Below, piece after piece: positions 44,041 through 57,069 of a stretch of 64,000 nucleotides of DNA. The stretch is taken from contig JAOTOM010004784.1 in NCBI GenBank assembly GCA_034440615.1, positions 248,001-312,000 on the forward strand, given 5' to 3'. Position 1 is the stretch's first letter. Every line of letters begins with the position of its first letter. The DNA is from Ashinkailepas kermadecensis. Its lineage: Eukaryota > Arthropoda > Thecostraca > Neolepadidae. Both the position numbers and the translations under genes were made by a program. Below the pieces are notes generated by a model that saw only the letters and a program-made list of their open reading frames with translations, made no database searches and was not told the DNA's origin.

Positions 44041-45635
44041 AACTTTTCCTTCAAGCCTGCATGACATCATTCAAAGTTTAAAAAAAATTGTGGTAGACAT
44101 TTGGTTGCAGAACTTTTCTCAAATCATATGCAATGGTCACTTTAATTTGCTTCCTAGCAAATATATTTGTATTCTGCTCACCAGGTGTTATAATCTTTTC
44201 CCATTCTTTCCAGTGAGCATTTGTTCTGACACATTGTATTCTCATGCATAGACAAGGTCGGATTTGTGCATTGTAATCCGGCATTTCGAGAGGAATATTT
44301 TTAGTCATCCAGTATGGATAATATTTTTATTCAAACATTATGCATGGTAACTCAACTTGCATGCATTTCAGTGAATTTTGAGCACTTTTCCTTGATCACA
44401 GCAGTTCGTTGTCAGAAGTTAATAACTTAGGAACTTCAACTTCCAGATGAAAAAACAACAAATAATTTTCTGGAAAGGATAATGTTCAGGATCCCCAAAA
44501 TCTAGGATCAGCCTATTTTTCCAAACATTTACCTACCTACCTGCATTGACATACAGGAGTTGTTGAAAACAGTTTTTCCAGGCCAGCTAGACCCAGGGCA
44601 TGATGCATTCTTCCTTGGTGAATCTTGCATGGATTGTTGATGATACATGCATAATTGAACATTTATGTACAACACCATTGTGATCTAGGAATGCCCTCCT
44701 GAAACTTGCAACTCAACTGAAACTCTCCTGCCAATGGGGAGAAGAACCTATGGAGCACTTAGCGACCCCTTGACTGTCCTATCTTCCGCTCTTGAACGAG
44801 GGTGACAACTTGAACATGTAAAATGGATGGTAGAGGGAGCCTACCAATATCAGGAACAAGCCCTTTATTTTGGAGGCACTTGATGGTGAGCCTGCCGGAA
44901 ATGGCACATTGTTGGGCAGGACCATTATTACTGGGTCATTTAGGATACCCTTTGATGAAGCTAAAGAATAGGTCTTTCAATTAGAATACATCAAAGTACC
45001 CTATATTGTCATAAAATATGCAATATAGCATAGAGCTTTCTAGCATTATGCATCAGCATAAGAAATATAGCATTTCTTTCTAGCATAGAGAAAGTCGATA
45101 AAATTGGGTGTAAACCAATGGTGAAGGGAAACCTTCAAGCCTGCTACCAAACAACTTCGTGGGGCAACAGACCAATGCAATCATATTCTGTGCAGATACC
45201 TATTGCAGTGCAGAACCTGGGTGCCATGTTGCAGTTAGGTGATGTGTGTCAGGTATATGATTCAGGCTGTGTGCATCATGCTGATGTGGATTGAGGTATT
45301 ATGCACTCATTGCTTTGCATATGCATTGACAACCATTCATCTCGTTAATCTGTTTGAGTCAATTACTTTATGCACATGCATGTTCATTTATCTGTATATT
45401 TATCCTATATATCAACCATTACAGTGCATGACAAATGATAAATAATGTGAGGTGAAAACAAAGTTATAGGGAAAATAATATATCCAACAGATGTTTCGAT
45501 GTTTGAGCATCTTCGTTAGTGTGAATAAATACTGATTCCCTTCTTTAATTAGACAGATGAAGATGAGTTGACATCAAACTGTCTGTCAAATAAATAATTT
45601 TTGCTATAACATTGTTTTCACCTCACATTATATAT

Positions 45636-45705
45636 ATATATAAATATATATATGTTATATTATATTTTATATATATATATTATATGTATATATATATAAA
45701 TAGTG
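45636..45705. repeat. TA-rich simple repeat
   Basis: About 70 bp of (TA)n with small interruptions, inside the right part of the hAT at 42330-45937. Confidence 0.85.
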
Positions 45706-46069
45706 TGTGAGCAGTGCACACAAAATCATATGGCTTATGAATGATACCATTGAGTCGGATCTGAATTGATTCAAATTTATGTTTGAGTCATGAGTTGAAT
45801 CGGATCTCTAGGTCTGAGTCTGAATTGAGTCGAATCAAAGAATTTTGACCTGCTGTGAATCATGAGTTGAATCGGATCTCAAGATCTATGAGTCAAATGT
45901 GAGCCAATTAAAAAAATTTGAGTTGAGCACAAGTCTGTTAGTAGCTGCTAAAAAATATTGGAGTTTACTTCCTTCTGGTTTTCTTAAGGTAGTTGCTCTT
46001 GGAAGCCTAAAAATGGCACCAGCAGACTGCTAGCTCTGTACACAACGAATTGGTTGAACTATGCAATCA

Positions 46070-46123
46070 TGGGTGCTGCATGACCCTTGCAGTCGATGCG
46101 CCCCTAAACCCCAATAACCAACC
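46070..46123 (+). mobile_element. Short tail element M9
   Basis: A 54-bp insertion with a perfect 13-bp duplication AACTATGCAATCA (46057-46069, 46124-46136). Outer stem GGGTGC/GCGCCC with one G-U pair, inner GAC/GTC. Tail CAATAACCAACC. Confidence 0.95.
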
Positions 46124-46799
46124 AACTATGCAATCAGACCTTCATATTTTGGTAGAGAAAGGTCCATGATTTATGAATGTTGCCATCTTTTTGTTATTCA
46201 TGTGCTGAACGTGACATGGAAGACGTCCAAAGGTAGGGGTTTGGGAAATGGAATGTGTTCAGATACCCTGCTTCCCCTATATTGTTATACCAGTGCAATG
46301 ATGAATGTGAAATTGTAAATCTATCATTTCCCATTCGTCATACCACTATTTTCACCAAAATTCCTATTATTCCCACTATTTCTACTATTCCTACTTATAC
46401 TATCCTCTGCCAATTCAAGATGTATGGTTATGTCTTGCCATGCCAAGATAGGTAGGTAGGTAGGCACTCTGGAACTATTAGACATGAGCCATGTTACACA
46501 CAATAGCAGGCTTGGACACATGCTAGTCAATACAAATAGGTACCTAGCCGGTTTTGCAGCTGCTATATGCTCATTGCCAGGTTGCTGAACAGGATTCCAG
46601 GTGTAAATAATGTCAGTACTGTTGAACTAAAATATTCCAGATATGAATTATAGTATGTGTGTTACTATTATGATATTGCACTTCATGGTGTCCAAAAAAT
46701 ACTCTTCCACACATTTTACCTCTGAGCAAACAATTGGGTAAATTTGTGCCTTAAGGTATTTTATGAATTCTTGGAATTTATCCCTCCAATGCAATGTTG

Positions 46800-48910
46800 T
46801 AATCAATGGGACTAAGTTGATGGGACCACTCATTTTCTGTGCAAATGCTTACTTTTCAGGTTGTGAGCAAAATAACACCAAAAAAGAGGCTTTGAGTTCT
46901 GTAACAGCATAAAATAAGTGTTAATAAACAAAGCAACATAACCTAACCTAACCTAGCTTAACTTCCCTTTGGAGATTAAAAAAAATCCAAAAATGTAAAA
47001 CAATTTATTTTCTGAATCTTTTTGAGATTAAAAGACATAACCCATCCTAACCTAATCTAGTATAAGCATAGCATAAGCTGCTTTTGGAGTAAAAATAATT
47101 TGCAAAATGATTTAATTTGTTTTTCTCATTAATTTGTTTAAAAAAGTGTTCCAACTTAAAAAGAACTTAAACTAACCTAACCAAACCTGACCAATTTGTG
47201 TGCTTTATAGAGGCAAATGTATGTAAAAACTTGTCTTGTTACAACCTTACAGCACACTAATACCAACAATTGGTTTAGGTTTGGTTAAGTTAGGTTAGGT
47301 TAAGCTTTTCTTTTTAGTTGGAAAAGGTTTTTTTATTAATGAGTTCCAAGAAATACTAAAGAAAACATGATGCCAGGTTTTGCTGAGTTAATTTGTACAA
47401 GTTGAAAATTTGAGGTGAAAAATCCTGAAAAAAATAACTGAAGAAGAAAGAAAAATTTGCATGGAAGGTTACGTTTTCTTGGAAGCCTAACATTTTCTTG
47501 TTCCTTTTGAACATTATTTTTTATGTTATATGACCCAACTCTCTTAGCCCATTTTTTTGTGTTATTTCACCTGTCAACTGAAAAGTATGCATTTGCAGAG
47601 GAAATGAGTGATCACTGCCTGCTTTTTTGTGCTGTTCATTCTGCAGATTATGTGGAATGTGATGTTGCATTTTTGTGGGCTGGAGCCATGGAGCATTCTG
47701 TTTAGATTATGATCTGCATTCCCATGGCAAATGCTTACGTTTCAGTTCAAAATGCATCATGCATAAACTAAACTAGCCTACCCTGGCATTTTCTTGAGAA
47801 AAAATGCTAAGAACTGAAGTTTATATTTCAAATTTGTAAAACTCACCTTTATTATCAGAATTGCTCACATCTTCTTAGTCATGTTCAGAAACATGTTTCT
47901 GCAATGTTTTTTTTCTTCAAAATGCCATACAGAGCTTCAAGTAAAAAAGAATGAAAATGGTTCCAAACATCAAGTAATCCCAGCATTATTGCACTCAAGG
48001 TGTTTGCAAAACAAGTCCTACACATATTTTACCTCCATAAAATATACAAAGAGACTATGTTTTGTTTGGTTAGGTTTTTTAAGTTGGGAATTTTCCATGT
48101 TTTGGAAATGTAAAAACAAAATTCGACAATATTGTCTTCTTCAAAAGCAAGTGAGGCTGGGCTAATTTTTTGTGAGTTATATATATTTTGTAGAAAAAAG
48201 GAATATCAGTTTTCCAAGTTTCAACTTTTCCAAGTTAGTGAATGTGTTTGTCAACTGAAGTAAGCATCTGCAGAAGAATTGAGTGGTCACAGTGTCTTAA
48301 TCATGTTCATAAGCTGAGTTATTCGAAAGCAAGATGCCAATAATTCATCAAACATCTCAAAGCACAGATTCACACTTACCCACCAAGATGGGTACATTTT
48401 TGATAAAAGGTGTTTTGGGAATTTTGGGAATACTTTGTCAGAATATGATGTTTATGAACATGACTAAGAAGATGTGACTCATTTTCGGTGCTGATACTTA
48501 CTTTTCAATTTGGATGATGTCACATTGGTATGGTGTAATGACGTCATAGGTATGGCACTGAGGCTTTGACTGGCTAATGCTACAAACGGTTCACACACCT
48601 TAATGAGATGGTCATAGTAGCTTAACCTAAACTAACCTAACCTAACCTGCTTACTGCTTGGTTTATCATAACTATAATTTATATAATGTGCCATGAGGTT
48701 ATGTTGACTGGCTAATGCTACAAATGGTTCACATACCTTAATGGGATGGTCAAAGTAGCTTAACCTAACCTAACCCAACCTAGCCTGACCTGCTTACCTC
48801 TCGGTTTATCATAGCTATAATTTATATAATGCACCATGAGGTTAGGTTAGGTTAAGCTACTTCAACCATCTCATTGAGGTATATGAACCATTTGTAGCAT
48901 TAGCCAGTTC
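46800..48910. repeat. AT-rich region with TTAGG-like runs and terminal-motif copies
   Basis: Several CATTTTCTNNGCAAATGCTTACTTTTCAG motifs (46825, 47580, 47720, 48250, 48470) and short TTAGG/CCTAA runs (46938, 47165, 47285, 48615-48655, 48750-48790, 48838). These look like decayed members of the 39166/42947 element family. The segments 48595-48680 and 48710-48840 are near-duplicates. No gene recognised. Confidence 0.6.
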
Positions 48911-49703
48911 CTTTCCAGCTGGCATGGGATTCCAGCTCTTGGATGGGCCATTGCTTGTCTCCATAGCCCTTTTCAGTCCTCTGGGTGTATGTCCAGAATC
49001 TAGATCTTGGGGGTCATTCCCTCACACTCTGTTAGATGTATTTTAATTATTCCTTGGTTATATCTGGTACTATATAACCAGTGCAGCTGATGCACTCAAG
49101 AACCTTACTACAAGCTAGGTAAATAACTTGGCTATATTGGTGCATATAACTAAAGGCACTTGCCTGCAGACAGGGCTCCAGTTATGTTTTGCAATCCTGG
49201 ATTTGGGAATTAAAATTTTGGAACACTCCAATTTAGGGAGGATAATATTGTTTCTGTTTCTGACAATGAAATCTCCTTTTCATATTTCTTCTCAGTTTTG
49301 GGCATGGTTGTCAAACAGCAGCAAGTGTGGAGTTATCTTCAATAACTCCATTCAGTATTTTGTTTTAAAAAATGAGTCGATCATTTTGGGGGGGGGAGAG
49401 AATGTTCTGGATGGAAGTGTTCAGGACCTTGCCTGCAGTGCCCTCTTGGACAAGCCATCATCATCATTGCCCCTTGCATTCCCTGGCTAAGCTATTGATA
49501 TCACTCATGCAATTTCTCATCAGAATGAAACCTAGATGAGCTTACAACCCTCCATTGGGCATGCAAAGGCATCTCCAATCAAGGCTGTATTGATGTTTTG
49601 GCATGCTGGATTTGGAGAGGGATGTCTGCGTTGTTCTAATTCATTTTGTATTTTGTGGCAACTTCTTTTGGCACTTTCTAATCAGTTTCTAGACATCAGT
49701 TAT

Positions 49704-49840
49704 CCTCTCACGCCGATTGGTCGCGGGTGGACTCGGTAAAATCCGACGGTATTTACCGATTCCACCCGCGACCAATCGGCGTGAGAGGTTGGCGACGCTA
49801 TATAACCTAGCGGTTGAATGCGTCGTAAAAGAACCCAAGG
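49704..49840 (+). mobile_element. SINE variant with a hairpin head
   Basis: The SINE body and tail (CCGCGACCAATCGGCGTGAG, tail stem CGACGC/GCGTCG, inner AAC/GTT) follow a 37-bp inverted repeat (49704-49740 against 49752-49788, 36 of 37 paired). That inverted repeat is the body copied in reverse; the tRNA-like head is absent. No target duplication was seen. Outer and inner tail stems are both perfectly paired with bases different from copy 1. Confidence 0.8.
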
Positions 49841-50222
49841 TTCTTCTGTTTCTCAAGCATCAATTAGTTCGCAGTCATTTTCAAGCAGCTTCTTAGTGAA
49901 AAAGGAATGGACAATTTTTGGAGAAGGTAATATTATGGGTGACAAATATCCTGGACATACCTATATTGGCAATCTTGTCTGAATCCATTTGGGAATTCCT
50001 ACAATGTTTTGCACACAAGTTTTTGTACTAAGACATGTTCCTTTTTTACTATTGCTACCTTAGTGCCACCTGTAAACTCCAATGATTAATTTTGGCAACA
50101 TCACCAAAATCACCCATTGCACTGTTGGTATATGTTGCTTACCTTCACAACCCTCTGATTGAGGATGGCATCAGGGGCCAGATAGAAAGCTGCTCCCCTT
50201 CAGGATGGCACACCTGCACCCT

Positions 50223-50640
<418 letters not shown>

Positions 50641-51235
50641 CGCTTTTTTCTCTCATTTTCAATTTATCAACCAAAGACCTCAGGAGGGGTCGAAAGTTTC
50701 AGCAGTTGCCAAGTTGCCTCCCTAAGAGGAATTAGTGCCCCTTGGGGAGATTCAAGTGTACTCAGACCCCCTTGAAATTCTTCCTTCCTGATCAATGGCA
50801 CACCTCAGATGAATTGTGCCTGTTAGGTGAGTTCTCCACCACACCCCTGGTCAAAATTTATGTATTCCCTAGTGCCAAAGCACTTTGTAACCTCCAGTGG
50901 GGTAGGTCTGATTCGTGCAGACACCTCGTTAAGTTCCATGAACTGACGACCATATCTTTATCAGGTCATCTAAGAGTATCTCAGAAGAAACACATCTACT
51001 GGTGAAACCATTGTTGTGGCTCCTATGATTAATTTTAATTCCATGTTGTCCTCCAAGTCATGTTATTATCAGTGGTGCTTTTGTGTTTCTACACATCATT
51101 TGTGTCTGAGTTGTTTCTTTTGAGATATTTTCATGGTTGTGCATTGCTGCATGCACGTGGTATATTTTCCTGTGTTGCACCAGGTGTGTCTGACCCATGT
51201 TTTGTGCCAGGCGTCCGGCACCCTCGCACGAAGCT

Positions 51236-52471
51236 ATGGCAGACGGAAGCGAACTCACGGTGATGGCTGGCGATTCGACCGTGTCGCGCATCCTCTGCTG
51301 CGAGTGTGGCACCCTGATCGAGCCCAACCCCACCAGCATGTGCGTGGCGTGCTTGCGGACGCACGTGGACATCACCGACGGCATCCCCAAGCAGGCGGTG
51401 CTCTACTTCTGCAAGAACTGCGAGCGCTACCTGCAACCACCCGATACGTGGGTGAAGTGTTCGCTGGAGACGCGCGAGCTGCTGGCGCTGTGTCTGAAGA
51501 AGCTGAAGGGGTTGGCGCAGGTGCGCCTGGTGGACGCGGCGTTCGTGTGGACCGAGCCGCACTCGCGCCGAGTCAAGGTCAAGCTCACCATCCAGAAGGA
51601 GGTGATGAATGCCACCATCCTGCAGCAGGTGTTTGTCGTCGAGTTCGTCGTCAACACGCAGATGTGTAGTGACTGCCACCGCGCCGAGGCCAAGGACTTC
51701 TGGAAGTCGCAGGTGCAGCTGCGCATGAAGGGCAACAACAAGCGCACGTTCTACTATCTCGAGCAGCTCATCCTCAAGCACAAGATCCACGAGAACACGG
51801 TCAACATTAAGCCAGTGCACGAAGGCCTTGACTTTATGTTCGCCAGCGAGGCTCAGGCGCGCAAGTTCGTCAGCTTCGTGGAGTCGGTGGTGCCGTGTCG
51901 CACACAGACCTCCAAGAAGCTCATCTCGCACGACATCCGCAACAACACCTACAACTACAAGTTCACGCTGAGCGTGGAGCTGGTGTCGCTCTGCCGCGAC
52001 ACAGTGGTGTGCCTGCCGCGGCGGATGGCGCAGCAGCTGGGCGGCATCGGCCAGCTGTGCGTCGTGTTCCGCGTCGCCAACGTCATCAGCCTGATCGACC
52101 CGACCACGGCGCAGGTGACGGACGTGAGCGCGCAGCAGTTCTGGCGGCAGCCGTTCGCCGCCGTGTGCGGGCCGCGCCAGCTGACCGAGTTCGTCGTGCT
52201 GGACGCCGAGGTGCAGCGCGGCGGCGAGCGGCGCACGTTCGCCGGCCAGGGCGCGCTCAGCACGCGGCACCAGGTGGCCGACGTGTGGGTGGTGCGCAGC
52301 AGCCAGCTGGGCCAGCAGGACGCGGCCGTGCACGCACGCACTCATCTGGGACTGCTGTTGAAGCCCGGCGACCTGGCGCTCGGACTTGACCTCAAGAACA
52401 GCAACACGAACGACGACAACCTGGACAGTATCGACGAGGCTAAGCTGCCAGACGTCATCCTGGTGAAGAAG
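51236..52471 (+). CDS. NMD3: 60S ribosomal export protein NMD3, exon 1 (coding)
   Basis: NMD3 is the CRM1/exportin-1 adaptor that binds the nascent 60S subunit and carries it out of the nucleus. The ATG at 51236 (MADGSELTVMAGDSTV) is preferred; a second Met is at residue 10. The N-terminus has the zinc-binding Cys pairs CCEC (21-24), CVAC (36-39), CKNC (59-62) and later CSDC. A long conserved central region follows (KSQVQLRM, LEQLILKHKIHENTVNIKPV, EGLDFMF, HDIRNNTYNYKFT). It ends LPDVILVKK at donor AAG|GTTAGT. Third codon positions are strongly G/C. A 5' UTR intron is likely, since TTTTGTGCCAG at 51200-51210 looks like an acceptor. Confidence 0.97.
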
Positions 52472-53461
52472 GTTAGTGTGTGTTCTTCTTTGCTGTGTTT
52501 GAAAACAAAGATGTCTGATCATTGTTAGAGACTCGATGATCATCATGGATAATTATGTGTGTGCCCCATTTCCTTCTTGTTTGAAAAAAGCTAATCTTTC
52601 CTGGATGCTTCTTTTGGAGCAGGATAGGGAAGTATATGTCAAAGCACGATTTTCACGGGTTGAAGTGACGGTTTTAGCCGCAGTATGGTAGAATTTCCTG
52701 TTCCTCTCCATGTTGCAGAAATTTTCCCTCTCCCTCCCAGTAAATACTGTTTTGGGCTAGATATATGTAGCTTCGACGTTGGACTTTCATGGTTAATAGG
52801 ATCATCTTTATGTCTTGATTAACCTTCCAGGTCATGTCGTATAGATCGTCTTGGTCATTGTCTGGATGCAGTCAGTCACCGACTTTTAGAATCTGGTCGT
52901 GATAATAACGTGAGTGCGTGGTTCAATATCGTTAACATGCCAACTGCAGGCATATTCTAACTCATGGCCAGTATCAAGATCAAAGTCACCGATGAGCAGC
53001 ATAACAAAATTTCCAGATTGTGGGTGGAAAACGACATTGACGTGGAAGGGAGTTCTCCCATCTTTTTATGAAGTGACATTGGAAATTTGCATCGCCACCA
53101 TTATTTTTCACTAAACCACAATATATTCTGAAATCATGTAACTTCTAGTACACCTAGTACACCTAAAATACCATCTAGTACACTTAAAAAATTGATGGAA
53201 GCAAGATCAGTTTTCAGGAATGGCATGTTCATCTCCCAAGCCACAAGTTCAGGGCCTGCAGCTGCAGCTTCGCTCACGGCCAACCAGCGTGGGGTTGGCA
53301 GCGGTAGGCTAATATAAGGCGCCATTCAGGGCGCTGGACGAGCGAAGGCAATAGACGGCTAAGGGGCTCTCCTGCAGGCACATGCTCGGTACCACTCCAA
53401 GACAGGAAATTTGAGGGCCGATCTCAATCGCGCTTTTTTCCGACCCATACAGACATGCATC

Positions 53462-53508
53462 CGCTGTATGACCAACGCAGTCGATGCGCCCTTAAGCCCA
53501 AATAACCA
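53462..53508 (+). mobile_element. Short tail element M10
   Basis: A 47-bp insertion in the NMD3 intron, with a perfect 11-bp duplication AGACATGCATC (53451-53461, 53509-53519). It starts within the outer stem (CGC); inner GAC/GTC. Tail AAATAACCA. Confidence 0.93.
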
Positions 53509-54306
53509 AGACATGCATCACTTGCGTCTAATTTTCGTGTTAGTGCAGGAATCAGGGGATATGTAAACCTTCGACAGTTAAGCACATTGCATTCGGGTTA
53601 GGATGCGTGCTTGATATTTGACAGAGTAACGGCATCAAATCCGACTTCACCGCCACTGACTAAGGTCAATCAACGCTGGACCGCAGTTGATCTAGCTCCG
53701 CCATAATATCCTTTCTTTGACGACAAATTGTGCGCAGTTTGAATACAATTTTGCGATGAATCTGCTAAAATCAAAACTAAGAGATCTGGGACCTGCTCGC
53801 AGGATTGGATTTGCACTTTGCAATTATGGATGTAGAGAGGAATATTCCTCCCTAATGGAATATAGAAGGGATGTTTTTCTCAAAATATGTGTCATCAGAA
53901 TCTCAGTTTGCGCTTTCTATTGACTCTCGAGCACTGTCACAAAGCAATTCATTGTCAAACAACACTATTCGGCCTCGAAATTAGAAGAATGAGAGGATAC
54001 TTTTTTGTTAGATGATAATATCCTGGATATGGAAAAATCTGGGACAGCTAATTCTTGCAATCCCGCCTGCTTCACCACCGTAAAAATATACGCTCGGGAT
54101 TTATCCTCGCTCGTAATGACGAAGAGAGTGGACGTGTCGAAAAACACTATCCAACCAATGTACGGACATTGTTTGTGAGTATTATTCCACTATTTAAAAT
54201 ATTTTTACAGCAACTTTCCCGTTACGATTGGACTTCTTCTCTTACTATGCTCGTTCTCTCCTGTCAGTGTGTGTCGGGTGGCGTGTGACAGTGTCGATTC
54301 CCCCAG

Positions 54307-54606
54307 GTGTTCGCGGACGCCGCGTCACGCCACCGCCGACGCCGCTGGAAGCTGAAGCACCTGCGCGAGGACGGCGCCGACACGTCCAGCCAGAACCGCG
54401 ACTACACCGAGTTCCTGGACGACCTCGAGGAGGAGCCCAGTTTGCGCCAGGGCGTCAACATCTACCGCGACCCGGCCAAGATGGCCGTCGACTTGGACGA
54501 CGCCGGCGCGTGCGACGCGCCGCAGATCACGCTGCAGGAGATGCTGGAGGACCTGCAGCTGGGCACGGACGCAACCGGCGAGGATGGCGCGCCCATGACG
54601 GAGTAG
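54307..54606 (+). CDS. NMD3: NMD3, exon 2 (C-terminus)
   Basis: Acceptor CCCCCAG|GTGTTC. Encodes the basic RHRRRRWKLKHLRED, then YTEFLDDLEEEPSLRQGVNI and YRDPAKM. A leucine-rich segment QITLQEMLEDLQL fits the nuclear export signal of the family. It ends GEDGAPMTE with TAG at 54606. Phase 0 joins exon 1 for 511 residues in total, close to human NMD3 (about 503). The intron of 1.8 kb holds a short tail element (M10) and an R-family fragment. Confidence 0.96.
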   Translation: MFADAASRHRRRRWKLKHLREDGADTSSQNRDYTEFLDDLEEEPSLRQGVNIYRDPAKMAVDLDDAGACDAPQITLQEMLEDLQLGTDATGEDGAPMTE

Positions 54607-55112
54607 GCCACCACCGACTGAGTGTGGAGTGGGGATGGAGTGTGGGTGCGTATGGTGATGACATTGCACCAGACGATGGGAACACTACTGTCTGCTGTGG
54701 TCGCCTGACTTCTGATGACAGCGTGGCTGGTGTGAATATAATTATTAATTGTTTCAGATGAAAAGAGCGTATTTTTATTGAGGCCGACTTTAGTTTGTTT
54801 TCGCACTGGATTTACTATTCTGGAAGCTGGTGTTGAAATACAGGTGTCAAGTTTCGCTTGAATTTGGGGAATTTCAATGGTTAGTGTGCCGAAGATGAGG
54901 ATGTGATTATTGGAGCAATAGCGCAGCCAAGCTTTTCGTAAGGGGGCGAACCCCAAAACAAATAATGTAGCATAACGCTTTCGGCGTCGTTTGCGCGCTG
55001 AAAATTATCGTTAGGCGTGTTGAAATGTTCAAATTTATTCTGAATCTGAGAAATAGGCATAAAATAACCTTATGCTCATATTAACATAAAGAAATAGATC
55101 CAAAATCACACT

Positions 55113-55278
55113 AGGGGACGAGTGGTCTAGGGGTAAGATGCTCGTCTCACAATCGAAATGTTGTGGGTTCGAGTCTCACCTGTCGCTACTCTTCGCCCGC
55201 GACCAATCGACGTGAGAGATTGGCGACGCTACATGACAACGGTCGACGTGTCGTAAAACCAATAACCTACCAACCAAC
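55113..55278 (+). mobile_element. tRNA-derived SINE, copy 2
   Basis: A 166-bp element with A box TGGTCTAGGGG, B box GGTTCGAGTCTC, anticodon-like loop CTCACAA, body CCCGCGACCAATCGACGTGAG, tail hairpin CGACGC/GTGTCG and (AACC)n. Target duplication CAAAATCACACT / CAAAACCACACT (55101-55112, 55279-55290). The other arm of the Penelope-like element has the uninterrupted site at about 56447-56470, a built-in empty-site control. Confidence 0.95.
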
Positions 55279-55739
55279 CAAAACCACACTGTATATATTT
55301 CGGCCACGAGCCTTCCTCAACAGTGAACATTTTGGTACAAAAGCCACAAAAACAAGCCAAGTTCACCTCGTGACACCGAACCATGAATCGCTTTCATTTA
55401 ACATATCACAATATCTGCATACTCGTGAAATACATATCACATTAACATAAACCCACATCATGGTGTACGATCCGTGTGTGCACATGTCAACTTGCGACCC
55501 AGGTGTATGTACATGTCTGTGTGGATGCGGTTATGTGTTGCATATGTGCTTACCTCAGGCGGTGTAAGGAACTGGTTGTATCAGGGTCCAGGATGCCGTC
55601 ATTGTGTTTAATGAAGGCTTTGTGTTCCTAATCTCTATCGATTCGCTGATTTTCGCGTCAGCCTCCCCTACATAGATGATAAGCTCACAAAAAAAATAAC
55701 AGCGGCAATCAAAACTATCACTACGTGTAGCATGGCAGA

Positions 55740-56130
55740 GTGGCAAAACACTTTCAGAAACTCTGACCAAGTCCGCTCTCAACCCACACTCATGTCCTGC
55801 TGGGAGCAAAAAGTGTCGCTGCTGCCTGGCAGGACTTCAAGGCAGATGCCACACACGAAACACCGTCTACCTCATAACATGCCAGCTATGCCGATCATTG
55901 GACATCACGTATATAGGGGAAACAAAACGCATGGTTAGGGATAGATTTAATGAGCACTTAAGAGACGCTAAAAATAAAACCACTAACACCCCATTTGGCG
56001 AACACTTCAAAATCACTCACGCAAGCAGCACTTTCGACTCTAAAACACTCAGCATATCCATTCTGCAAGTTTGCAAAGATGTGGCAGAGCTCAAAATCAG
56101 CGAATCGATAGAGATTAGGAACCTTCATTA
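55740..56130 (+). pseudogene. GIY-YIG endonuclease remnant of the Penelope-like element
   Basis: A Cys-rich part (SCWEQKVSLLPG region; the other frame gives CPAGSKKCRCC and VYLITCQLC) leads into ITYIGETKRMVRDRFNEHL, with the YIG motif, catalytic Arg and the EHL block. It then reads FGEHFKITH and ends SESIEIRNLH. The GIY part (VYLI) is in a different frame, so there is a frameshift at about 55880-55900. Confidence 0.82.
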
Positions 56131-57069
56131 AACACAATGACGGCATCCTGGACCCTGATAAAACCAGTTCCTTACACCGCCTGAGGTAAGCGCATATGCA
56201 ATACATAACCGCATCCACACACAGACATGTACACACACCTGGGTCGCAAGTTGACACATGTACACACACGGATCGTACACCTTGATGTGGGTTTATGTTA
56301 ATCTTATATGTCTTTCACGAGTATGCAGATATTGAGATATGTGAAATGAAAGCGATTCATGGTTCGGTGTCACGAGGTGAACTTGGCTTGTTTTTGTGGC
56401 TTTTGTACCAAAATGTTCACTGTTGAGGAAGGCTCGTGGCCGAAATATATACAGTGTGATTTTGGATCTATTTCTTTATCTTAATATGAGCATAAGGTTA
56501 TTTTATGCCTATTTCTCACTCATAATCATGCTCAGTGCAGCACTGCACCTAATCAAACAATCAGAATCATTATTCTGAATCTGGTGTATTTTGTTGTTAC
56601 GGGGGTCCTGGCCCAGCTGTCCCCCTTGGCTGCGCTTCTAGTATAGAACACACCATCCGAATGAGTGAAGTCTTACACTTTCGAACTATTGAAGAGAACC
56701 GGCTTCGAAGGTGGTCTCCCTTCCACTTAAATCCAGAAGTTCCACTGCTAGGCCCAGTGAAATGTCGCTGTGAAACCCGCTAGTGAGAACATTGAGCTGA
56801 GATGACTGGATGGCCACGTCTATTCAAGTCTTATCCATCTTCGCAGGTGTTTGCAGGACTGATCGGCAGAGTACCTGTCAAACGCGACCGCGATAGAAAC
56901 ACCGCGATACCGCGGTACGCGATCGTCCGCCGCGATAGAAACACAACATGCATGTAGTAAGATATGCCTGCAGCGCGTGCCATCTGGTCATAAACGACCA
57001 GCGATGCAAGCACGATACAAACTTCGTAGTGCTGCCGTATCCCCTTCCCCCAACAATAAAATTATATTT

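Larger units (their letters stand above)
42330..45937. mobile_element. 3.6-kb hAT-type element without visible transposase
   Basis: Starts CAGACTTGTGCTCGACTC and ends with the complement of CAGACTTGTGCTCAACTC, with a perfect 8-bp target duplication TTAGTAGC (42322-42329, 45938-45945). Both ends have subterminal TGAGTCATGAGTTGAATCG-type repeats (42335-42540, 45745-45920). No transposase frame was recognised inside. It contains a 1.1-kb palindrome at 42947-44040. Confidence 0.9.
55049..56569 (+). mobile_element. Penelope-like retroelement fragment with inverted arms
   Basis: The left arm (55049 to about 55650) is the inverted complement of the right arm (about 56097-56518). The middle encodes a GIY-YIG-type endonuclease on the plus strand. 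A 14-bp direct repeat TTATTCTGAATCTG lies at 55035-55048 and 56570-56583 and fits a target duplication. The arms carry the end of the coding sequence plus flank, as in Penelope-like elements whose terminal repeats can be inverted. A SINE (55113-55278) is inserted in the left arm. The RT domain is missing. Confidence 0.82.

Noticed and set aside
51131..52546. A 471-codon minus-strand frame opposite NMD3
   Set aside because: Mirror of the G/C third-position bias of NMD3; no family resemblance, whereas the plus strand is a clear NMD3.
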